From the NCBI GenBank assembly GCA_963681505.1, contig OY811971.1, forward strand, positions 18,681,234 to 18,745,233: 64,000 nt of DNA, written 5' to 3'. A program made the translations under genes and the position numbers. The notes beneath the pieces were generated by a model. That model made no database searches. It was not told where the DNA came from and saw nothing but the letters and a program-made list of their open reading frames with translations. Of the stretch, positions 10,472 to 18,496 are shown piece by piece. Source of the DNA: Eunapius fragilis (Eukaryota > Porifera > Demospongiae > Spongillida > Spongillidae). How positions within the stretch are numbered: position 1 is the stretch's first letter; each line of letters begins with the position of its first letter.

Positions 10472-10801
10472 ATAAATTATATCAATAAGCTACCCTACTA
10501 AACAGGTTGGCCTTATTGGAACGGGGGAGGGGTCAGAATAACCGCAGCCTATAACCACCGTTGATAATACCCTTTAGCGAACTACGCCCCTAAGTAGTTA
10601 ATTTGTTTTCACGTAGTACGAAAGCTAGTTAGTAAACCTCTTATTTAATTTCTTGGAGGCTAAGCGTGGAAGAAATGGCTGGCAGCGAAAGGGAAAGCGC
10701 CTATCCCAGTTAATAGTAAAGATGTCACGATGGACTTATGTAAACGATATCGCTCCACAGAATCGACCCGTTCATGCGGTCAAAGGAAGTAGGCCTAGCA
10801 T
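10472..10801. other. Insertion-site flank, no gene seen
   Basis: Mixed sequence without a supported gene. Its last nine bases, GCCTAGCAT (10793-10801), are the target duplication of the following element. Confidence 0.6.
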
Positions 10802-10905
10802 TAGTCTCGTACCCAGACCCACATCGCAGCTGCGGATGGAATACATCACCGCCTACGCGAGTAGTGGGTCTGGTGTCCTGTACAAATTTCTGTCCAGCGA
10901 TTACA
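10802..10905 (+). repeat. Left TIR of the Mutator-like element
   Basis: About 100 bp, inverted at 16353-16451. It contains its own short inverted repeat (AGACCCAC and GTGGGTCT) and the family core GCAGCTGCGGATGGAATACA. Confidence 0.85.
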
Positions 10906-11277
10906 TAATACTTACATTCAACGTCATGTATGAATAATATTATCTTCCGCAAGAATGCAATTAGTGTGTTAATGCTTTAATTAGCAAGCTCTACATTTCT
11001 GGACCTCTCCCTTCTTCGTACAATATCTTCCCCTATTAAGGAAGCGATTATCAGTGCACTTAGCATTGGTATCACCCGATCCTAAACGCCAGCTTTTTGA
11101 GTTATCTCTCATAAGTGAAGGTACTCCGGTTAAGGTAAATGTAAGCTATGCTGCATCACAAGTGCTGGGTCACAGGCTGCGGTGGGGAGCACCCCGCCAA
11201 GGCCTGCCCCCTTGCCTGGGACTACGGGAGCTCCAGCAACTGAAAGATCATCCTGACAAGGCCTGCATCTCCTGACG

Positions 11278-11800
11278 ATGTGTCCATGGACCTTCACTGC
11301 ACACACCCTACAACAGACCTCACTTTCCTTTCATTGCACGCAACCTAATGTCACTGCCCATTACTCCACAATTGACAATGTGGTGGGGCTCCTTAGCAGA
11401 TTTGAAAAAGGAGCCATGATGGCCAAGGTAGACCTAAAATCTGCATTCAGAATGGATCTAATCCAGCTAGGCCTCTGAATGGAGTTCAGAATGGCTCCAA
11501 TCCGGGCCTCTGAATAGAGTTCCCATTCAGAGGCCTGAATTGGAACCATTCTGAATGCTAATTTTGAGGAGGCTCCACCACCATATCCATCTTAATTCTG
11601 AAGCCAGAGCTGACATATGATGGTGGAACAGCTTCCTACCATCTTGAAATGGCATTTCTATATTCATCTCCCCAGATTGGAACTATGCAGAGTCCAATCC
11701 AGTTGTACACAGATGCCTCTGGCACCTGTGGGTATGGGGCCTACTTGGATGGGGCCTGGTTCAGAGGCAACTGCCCACACCAGTGCCTCAAGAGCTAGCA
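11278..11800 (+). pseudogene. Degenerate DIRS-type RT / RNase H fragment
   Basis: Around 11360-11450 the frame reads YSTIDNVVGLLSRFEKG followed by AMMAKVDLKSAFRM, a reverse-transcriptase motif with the TIDN and KxDLKSAF pattern of DIRS-like elements. After an interrupting inverted repeat (about 11444-11575) come ARADI, stop, WWNSFLPS, stop, NGISIF and then IQLYTDASGTCGYGAYLDGA, typical of the RNase H domain of the same elements. In-frame stops show decay. It is nested inside the Mutator-like element. The DIRS placement is from family knowledge. Confidence 0.6.
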
Positions 11801-12031
11801 GAGCTCTAGAAGGTCGCCTGAGACACCTCCTCCACAGAGCTGTGGCCACTTCAACGTCCACCCCCTACAGGGCAGGGATCTGGAAGCACTACGCCTTCTG
11901 ATACAAATTTAACCTGACCACCCTGCCAAGGAATCAAGCACTCCATCAACCTTTTTACTGGGTATCTCAGTCAAACGGGGAGTGAGGAAGGATCGTCTAT
12001 GAGAGAGGTAAGTTTATCAAAGTGGGCATGC

Positions 12032-12457
12032 TTACCCCTCTTGACCTCGCGCCTCCAGGGGTAGGGACATGGTAGTGAAGGCAGAAGGGGGCGTTGAGGA
12101 AGCTACTCGCCCGCGACCTAGCTGGTGTGGTGGGTCCTCTCGCGCCGCTTGAACTTCTTCTTGCATGCGTCGGATCAGCTGTGACATCGTTTCTCGCTCG
12201 CTCTTTGCCTTTTTGGCGCAATTGTGAGTGAGTGGCTTGCTTCGTACCTCTAGAACCGATAGTTCATCAAATAAATACCCATAGCAGATCAGAACGCCGT
12301 AACCTGTTGGTAAGCTTACGAACGTGTCCCGACCACGGACCACGTCTTCGATGACTCGGAACTGTTCGTCCTTAACTTTGGCATACCCCATACGTTCACC
12401 CGCCGACTGAATCGCACGTATTACCTGTACATCATCCATCTCTAGCCTTACCGCCAT
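12032..12457 (-). pseudogene. RecQ-like helicase N-terminal fragment, Walker A lost
   Basis: Minus-strand frame starting MAVRLEMDDVQVIRAIQSAG. It has the RecQ motif 0 (KDEQFRVIEDVVRGRDTFV) and motif I in the form LPTGYG-VL-ICYG, where active RecQ enzymes have GKS: the catalytic Lys and Ser are replaced. After FDELSVLE a donor-like GAG/GTACGA occurs and the similarity ends. RecQ enzymes are 3'-5' DNA helicases, but this piece lacks motifs Ia-VI and cannot be active. It is probably captured or decayed sequence within the mobile element. Confidence 0.6.
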
Positions 12458-12740
12458 AACCGATAACTTCGCACTATTGTTCCGAGTGGGTCAAAAAGGG
12501 TATAATCTGAACCTGCGGCAGCAGGTTCAATATAGGATTGATTGAGGGTTGATGAATGTCATTAATAAAACTTAACTAGCGTCTGGAGGGACAACGGAGA
12601 AACGGATCGCCTATCTCTTTATCGCGGCGGAATGAGAGCACAACGATCTACAGTTCTACGTTCTTTCCGTGTCATAAAACGGTGTGGTTATAGAGAAACA
12701 AACAATCCTGTTCCTCGTGCCCAGTCCTAAAATAATTCTC

Positions 12741-12742
12741 CA

Positions 12743-12794
<52 letters not shown>

Positions 12795-13177
12795 TTTCTT
12801 CTTCTTCTTCTTCTTCTTCTTCTTCTTCTTCTTCTTCTTCTTCTTCTTCTTCTTCTTCTTCTTCTTCTTCTTCTTCTTCTTCTTCTTCTTCTTCTTCTTC
12901 TTCTTCTTCTTCTTCTTCTTCTTCTTCTTCTTCTTCTTCTTCTTCTTCTTCTTCTTCTTCTTCTTCTTCTTCTTCTTCTTCTTCTTCTTCTTCTTCTTCT
13001 TCTTCTTCTTCTTCTTCTTCTTCTTCTTCTTCTTCTTCTTCTTCTTCTTCTTCTTCTTCTTCTTCTTCTTCTTCTTCTTCTTCTTCTTCTTCTTCTTCTT
13101 CTTCTTCTTCTTCTTCTTCTTCTTCTTCTTCTTCTTCTTCTTCTTCTTCTTCTTCTTCTTCTTCTTCTTCTTCTTCT
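12741..13177. repeat. (GTC)n then (TTC)n trinucleotide tract
   Basis: About 18 GTC repeats (12741-12794) run directly into about 128 nearly pure TTC repeats, ending at the N gap. Long TTC/GAA tracts form triplex DNA, which fits the assembly break. The poly-Arg/poly-Leu frame across it is not a gene. Confidence 0.98.
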
Positions 13178-13377
13178 NNNNNNNNNNNNNNNNNNNNNNN
13201 NNNNNNNNNNNNNNNNNNNNNNNNNNNNNNNNNNNNNNNNNNNNNNNNNNNNNNNNNNNNNNNNNNNNNNNNNNNNNNNNNNNNNNNNNNNNNNNNNNNN
13301 NNNNNNNNNNNNNNNNNNNNNNNNNNNNNNNNNNNNNNNNNNNNNNNNNNNNNNNNNNNNNNNNNNNNNNNNNNNNN
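13178..13377. other. Assembly gap (200 N)
   Basis: Exactly 200 N, the usual placeholder; true length unknown. The gap abuts the TTC tract and hides the 5' part of the following gene remnant. Confidence 0.99.
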
Positions 13378-13378
13378 G

Positions 13379-15080
13379 AAGAAGGCCTCTGTACGCGACA
13401 GCTACAAGGTCGATCCCGAAAAGAAGAAGGCCTCTGTACGCGACAGCTACAACGCAGATATTGAATCTAAGCGATCTGCTAAAAGGTGGCGATATGAAGA
13501 GGACCTCGAGGAGAACCGCGCTGCTAAAAGGCGGCTATATGAAGAGGACCTCGAGGAGAACCGTGCTGCTAAAAGGCGGCAATATGAAGAGAACCTCGAG
13601 GAGAACCGTGCTGCTAAAAAGCGGCGATATGAAGAGGACCTCGAGGAGAACCGTGCTGCTAAAAAGCGGCGATATGAAGAGGACCTCGAGGAGAACCGTG
13701 CTGCTAAAAGGCGGCGATATGAAGAGGACCTCGAGGAGAACCATGCTGCTAAAAGGCGGCGATATGAAGAGGACCTCGAGGGAAACCGCGCTGCTAACAG
13801 GCAGAAATACGAGGACAATTCAGCTGCCATTAAAGCATCTAAAAGGAGTCGGTATTGGAATGACCCCGCTGTCCAATTGGCTAAATGTGCTTCCGAGAGG
13901 ACGCGGTACCGCAGGGGTCACAGCACTACCACTACCACCCAAAGGTATGTTATGCAATGTTGTATTAACATTAAAAAGTTGTGCATGCAACATTTGTATA
14001 GAGCATAGTCGGGCGGTGTTTGGTCGGGCTTGTCACCCTACTACCTGACCAAACGCAGTAGTAGGGCCCGCACAACTATGTACAGCACGGATCTGCACAA
14101 AACCATTCACTTCACATGTAAAGCATGCAACTGTGTGTACAGTAGTAGTGTCTATTGTTTTGATCTGATGTATAAAAAGGCTTCCTTATTTAAAGGCTTC
14201 CTTATCTGTCTAGCCATGTACATATGTTGCAACTGTATGAATATAATTACAGTTGTAAGGGCTGAGGAGAACTATAGGTGAAATGACAATAACTGCAACC
14301 ATATCCTTCTCCCATATAGCTACTCCTTGTATGAACCCAAATCTCATGCACTAATGGAGTATAATGGTGGTCTTGAAATAGCTATTCTTAGGGATAGTGA
14401 GCTTCTAAGTGATGTAAATGATGCATGCCTTTTGTAAGTCTCATCCATTGCTAGCTCAAAAGGTTGTTACTAGATCTGCCCGTGCAGCAGTAAGTAAGAT
14501 TGGGGCAGAGGCATTGGTTTCTAAAGCACTAAGTGTACAAAGAGCAAAAGCAGGGTCATTGCTAAAAACTATCCGTGAAATAAATAGAATGAAAATAGGA
14601 GAAAGTGATATTTTAGTAGGGCATAGGTATCATACTGCTGGCTCTGAACCTTACTTTTTAAATACTTCGTACACTTACACAAAACGACTTGGGGCCATTC
14701 CAGTAGACCTCAATGGTAGGTGTGTAGTGGCAGAGGAGATAGGGGACAGAGATAAGGTTACCATGCGCCCCTTGAAATGGAAATGTACAAATGAGTGTCG
14801 CAACCTCACTAGTGAAGAAGTAGCAATAGTGTTGAGGACAAAGTCACTGTTCCAAATGTCTATTGTACACACCACCAGCACTAGCAGCAGACTTTCTTGC
14901 CACCACATGCCGCCAATAGTCTTGTACTTTGCAAATCAACTTGTTATAGCTATGTAAAATCAGACATTCTGCCCACACTTATAACGCTGCAGACCCTGTC
15001 CACAGATATTACTCACCTGAAAACATATCCTTATCAATCTACATGGTGCCATGTTATCCCAGATCTACATGCAGTCATGT
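13379..15080 (+). pseudogene. Transposon accessory gene remnant with 15-aa KR/E repeats
   Basis: From 13379 the frame reads KKASVRDSYKVDPEKKKASV, then about seven copies of a 45-bp unit coding AAKRRRYEEDLEENR, ending in TTTTTQR at a donor (AAAG/GTATGT, about 13944). After an intron an acceptor (CCCATATAG, about 14319) opens YSLYEPKSHALMEYNGG. A one-base frameshift near 14425 is needed to reach AFCKSHPLLAQK, ARAAVSKIGAEALVSKAL and LLKTIREINRMKIGE. Similar (K)KASARESY-type repeat proteins are abundant in sponge and cnidarian repetitive DNA (family knowledge). The 5' end is lost in the gap. Predicted product: basic/acidic helical repeat protein, function unknown. Confidence 0.55.
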
Positions 15081-15247
15081 AGTTCACTTCCTGAGTTCCC
15101 ACACTATCCAGCTTTACTTCATGTAGGATGTTTAGATTGGAGCATTTTCAAATTTGACCAATAAAATTTTAGCACATGCCGTTAATATGATGGAATTGGA
15201 CCAATAGAATTATAGCACAGTCTGCACACGTGTTAAGGCTTTGCAGG

Positions 15248-15255
15248 TATAAAAG
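15248..15255 (+). promoter_or_regulatory. TATA box of the proline-rich gene
   Basis: TATAAAAG, followed by a short presumptive noncoding exon ending AAAAAGAG/GTAAGA at 15299/15300 and an intron whose acceptor (ACATGTAG, 15410) directly abuts the ATG. Confidence 0.5.
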
Positions 15256-15410
15256 TCAGTCATGCACCCGCTGAATTATAGTGCACTTTGCAAAAAGAGG
15301 TAAGAATTTAATAATATACTCTATGTGGATTCACGTGTACACTTGCTTGAAAAAAGAATAAGGTAAAAATTTTAAAAATCATACTCTCTGTCTCTGTCAC
15401 GTACATGTAG

Positions 15411-15971
15411 ATGGCAGCTGAAGACCTTGCGGGGTTTTTTAATCAAGAGGGGTCGGAGGAGGAAGAGGATGACATACATCGTCCGACTCCTCTCCCCTTC
15501 ACCCCGCCACCTCCAGAAGCCCCGCCACTCCTACCACCACCAGCAGCACTGCCCCCACCACCACTACCAGCAGCGCTACCCCGGCTGGCACCACCAGCGC
15601 TGCCCCTGCCGGCACCACCAGCGCTGCCCCCGCCGGCACCACCAGCGCTACCCCCGCCAGCACCACCGGCGCTACCCCCGCCAGCACCACCGGCGCTGCC
15701 CCCGCCGGCACCACCAGCGCTGCCCCCGCCCGCGTTCCTGGCGGAACAACAAGCAGGGATAATCCCGCCACCACCACCACCAGCTGTGCTCCCGCCGGTA
15801 CCACCACCGCCTGTGCTCCCTCCCTGGCCTGCATGGCCACTGCCACCCTGGCTGAATGCAGCATGGCGGGGAGGCCGGGGAGGAGGACGTCCTTGCAGGC
15901 GACAAGGGCGCGGGCGAGGACAATTAACAATAAACGCTACAAATTCATATAATTATAATTATTATTATTAA
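15411..15971 (+). CDS. Proline-rich low-complexity protein in the mobile element
   Basis: 186 aa starting at an ATG placed exactly at a splice acceptor. It has an acidic N-terminus (EGSEEEEDD, about residues 13-22), a long proline/alanine/leucine region built of PPALPPPA repeats (residues about 45-110), more polyproline, and a basic Gly/Arg tail (RGGRGGGRPCRRQGRGRG) that could bind nucleic acid. A TATA box and a 110-bp leader intron precede it. It sits near the right TIR of the Mutator-like element and reads toward it. The family is not recognised. Low complexity means the frame could also stay open by composition; the promoter-intron-ATG arrangement is the main support. Confidence 0.45.
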   Translation: MAAEDLAGFFNQEGSEEEEDDIHRPTPLPFTPPPPEAPPLLPPPAALPPPPLPAALPRLAPPALPLPAPPALPPPAPPALPPPAPPALPPPAPPALPPPAPPALPPPAFLAEQQAGIIPPPPPPAVLPPVPPPPVLPPWPAWPLPPWLNAAWRGGRGGGRPCRRQGRGRGQLTINATNSYNYNYYY

Positions 15972-16059
15972 AGTTATTTGTTATTGCATTAAGAGATAGA
16001 GGGGATTGTCCAAATTATATATGCTCTTCCTACATTTCATCGACTACGGTGAAAAAAAA

Positions 16060-16270
16060 CCTATGCCGAGTAAGCTACGATCATGGTACTGGTGGTGTCA
16101 GATAGAGTACAAGTTTTATAACCATAAAACAGCGTCAAATATGCTACCAAGTGTTGTGTTAAAAAAGAGTAGCGCACATTCCAACGTTGTTCGATTGCAA
16201 TATTTCGTTGCTAAGCACACGCAGCCATTTCAATATTTCTGGGCGTAGGTCTTTTTGACCCACGTTTCAA
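16060..16270 (+). promoter_or_regulatory. Third, decayed copy of the beta-helix gene promoter
   Basis: Blocks such as ATAAAACAGCGTCAAATATG, CTACCAAGTGTTGTGTT, TAGCGCACATT and GATTGCAATATTTCGTTGCT line up in order with the proximal promoters of genes A (about 650-830) and B (about 18290-18460). The TATA position reads GCTAAGCAC and no ORF follows. The piece lies inside the right part of the Mutator-like element, so it was either captured or marks a deleted third gene. Confidence 0.65.
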
Positions 16271-16546
16271 TGTATTGAAACAGTAGTGTTTGATTGATAA
16301 CTAGAATATGCAATTAGCGCATACCTCAAATCTGATTGGTCGCTACAACATTCCGGCGCAAACTGGAGAGAAATTTGTACAGGAGGACACCAGACCCACT
16401 ACGGTGATGTATTCCATCCGCAGCTGCGATGTGGGTCTGGGTACGAGACTAGCCTAGCATTTGGTAAATATAAGGCAGTGCCCAGGACACGTCACCACTG
16501 ATCTGAACGCCATAAAAATCATAGCCGATTGTGTACCCGATATACG

Positions 16547-16676
16547 TAGTCTCGTACCCAGACCACACTAGCAGCTGCGGATGGATTACATCACCGCTAC
16601 GCTAGCGTAGCGGTGATGTAGCGTAGCGGTGATGTAATCCATCCGCAGCGGCTAGTGTGGTCTGGGAACGAGACTA
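16547..16676. mobile_element. 130-bp foldback MITE, TAGTCTCG family, with 9-bp TSD
   Basis: Ends TAGTCTCGTACCCAGACC and GGTCTGGGAACGAGACTA with the core GCAGCTGCGGATGGATTACA in both arms. CGATATACG is duplicated exactly on both sides (16538-16546 and 16677-16685). This independently shows that the TAGTCTCG family makes 9-bp target duplications. Confidence 0.9.
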
Positions 16677-16689
16677 CGATATACGCGCA

Positions 16690-17490
16690 TCTATCAATAA
16701 TTTTCCAATAGTACAATAATTTAACCAAGAATAGGTAAACAAGTTTTGTTTTGCTGAATTCCAGCGATTCTCAGGGGGCTGTAGGAGAGGTAGGGATTTG
16801 AAACTCATTCTTTCTTGCGTAGATTTGTGTTATAAACGTAACTTAGCGATGCCAATTTCCACCATGCAAGCTATGGCTTATTTAGTACTCACTTCCGGTA
16901 ATTTTCAATGGAGGTCACGAAGCCTCTCTATGACTTGAAGTAGCTCTTCCGCGTAACCACTTATAACAAAGTTTTAAGCTTAAATCGATGTCTCATGACT
17001 TATGAATAGAAAGATGGGGAAAAGGAGGGCTTTTGCTAGCTCTTGCAATGCATGGCGTTTTTAAAATCACTACTCCTCAAACTAACAGAAAGTGACATAG
17101 TTGCAGACAGAGAATGCAAATGTATTTGTTTGTGTGTTTAGAACTTCACTTCGGATACTTCTAGATATGTTGGCGGCGTTGCTGGTTGTCTGTACGATTG
17201 AAACTATAAAAAAAACTACGACACACCCCCTGTTCTAATTTGGCACTCATCGCGAACCCCCCCCCCCCCCCCCCCCCCAGAGGTGCGAGTGGATATACAA
17301 AACAAAAGGTGCTGGAAAACTTTTAAAACGATGGTATATGGTGCGCATCCATCAGTAGTGACACTTGGTGGTGTTAAAACGTCCTCCATGCAGACGATGC
17401 GTTTGACTTGTATAGTCCGTTTAAAAACCAGTTCTAATATGGCAGCTTACCTTAGTGATCAACCGTTTGAAGTAGTTGATAGGTCACTTG
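16690..17490. other. Intergenic, no gene seen
   Basis: No supported gene. A poly-C run lies at about 17259-17278. The last bases ACTTG (17486-17490) are the target duplication of the next element. Confidence 0.5.
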
Positions 17491-17932
17491 CAAGGGCGTA
17501 GACAAGTTTATTAGGGTGGGGGGGGGGGGGGGGCTAATCGTGGTTGGGGTTTAGACCCGCGATACGAAAAGCAGGGCGGGGGGGGGGGGGGGGGGGGGGG
17601 TGCTGTCCGCTTTAGGCCTGATTCAAAAAGCGGGGGGGGGGGGGGCTGTCCGCTTCAGGCCCGATACGAAAAGCGGAGGGGGGGGGGGGGGGGTGTGCTG
17701 TACACTTCAGGCACAATTAGAAAGGCGGGGGGGCTGCTTAGCGGGATGAGGGGGAGGTACATTATATAGAAGGGCAACTCTATTATCTATTGAATAGCGC
17801 GCGCTTTACAATTGATTATTAACGACTTCAGAAATTTTAATAACTCTAGTGCAAAAATCTGGGAGGGGGGGGGGGGGGGGCTAAAGCCCCTCCATGCCCC
17901 CCCCCCCCCCCCCCCTTTTGTCTACGCCCTTG
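17491..17932. mobile_element. 442-bp MITE with CAAGGGCGTAGACAA termini and 5-bp TSD
   Basis: Perfect 15-bp inverted ends (CAAGGGCGTAGACAA and TTGTCTACGCCCTTG) flanked by ACTTG on both sides. The interior has four tandem GC-rich units (variants of GCTGTCCGCTTCAGGCCCGA plus ACGAAAAGCGG) separated by poly-G. The matching flank of gene A (about 333-350) lacks the element, so it is an insertion on the gene B side only. Confidence 0.9.
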
Positions 17933-18099
17933 ACTTGTTCGAACTGTTAACTTTAAAAGATCTAGAACCCTCACTTCGGAAACAATAAGTAAAACCCCAT
18001 CAAATCAATGCGCTGTTGTTAGCCAGTAAACTTCCTGAGTTTATATACAAGCCAATGAATTATAAAGAAGTACCGCGGGAAATGTGTCTGTTTGTAGTC

Positions 18100-18136
18100 G
18101 ATCCACGGGGGGGGGGGGGGGGGGGGGGGGGGGGAG
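18100..18136. repeat. Poly-G tract in the gene B upstream region
   Basis: About 30 G in a row that replace a short CACAAGGCGCC-type sequence at the matching place of gene A. Confidence 0.95.
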
Positions 18137-18144
18137 CGTCCATT

Positions 18145-18245
18145 CATTTAGAAATCATTGCGTGATTGAACAGAAAATCACACGAAAATCAAAACAAGCG
18201 TGTGATTTTTGTGTGATTTTCTGTTCATTCACGAAATAATTCGAC
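18145..18245. repeat. Long palindrome upstream of gene B
   Basis: Same hairpin as at 493-603. The stem has one paired change: the G-C pair of copy A (CGTGG...CCACG) is A-T here (CGTGA...TCACG), plus one unpaired change. Confidence 0.75.
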
Positions 18246-18496
18246 GCTTATTTCCCCTGTGGTCGCATAGTGTTTGAGTGGCTTAAGGTACGCGCGATCA
18301 TACATGATACTTGCGGCAACGGATAGAGCACAAGTTATAGATCCATAAAACAGCACGACAAATATGCTACCAAGTGTCGTTCTCAACAAGATTAGCGCAC
18401 ATTTCGATTCCAATATTTCGTAGCTATTAATACTTTCTGGGCGTAGGTCATGTATACATTGCATGAAACAGGCTTGGAATCGATTTATTGATTGAG

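Larger units (their letters stand above)
10802..16451. mobile_element. 5.65-kb Mutator-like composite element with 9-bp TSD
   Basis: The left end (10802 to about 10905) and right end (about 16353-16451) are inverted copies of each other: the first 50 bp are identical, starting TAGTCTCGTACCCAGACCCA, and the rest differs by one 10-bp and one 3-bp indel. GCCTAGCAT is duplicated exactly on both sides (10793-10801 and 16452-16460). Long TIRs plus 9-bp target duplications are the hallmark of the Mutator/MuDR superfamily. No MULE transposase is visible inside, though 200 bp are hidden by a gap. Inside are a DIRS-type RT/RNase H remnant, a RecQ helicase fragment, a KR-rich repeat gene remnant and a proline-rich gene, so it is a non-autonomous composite or gene-capturing (Pack-MULE-like) element. 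Confidence 0.85.

Noticed and set aside
12684-14048. 454-aa open frame with poly-Arg and poly-Leu
   Set aside because: It is the GTC/TTC repeat translated through the N gap. The real coding frame after the gap is a different one.
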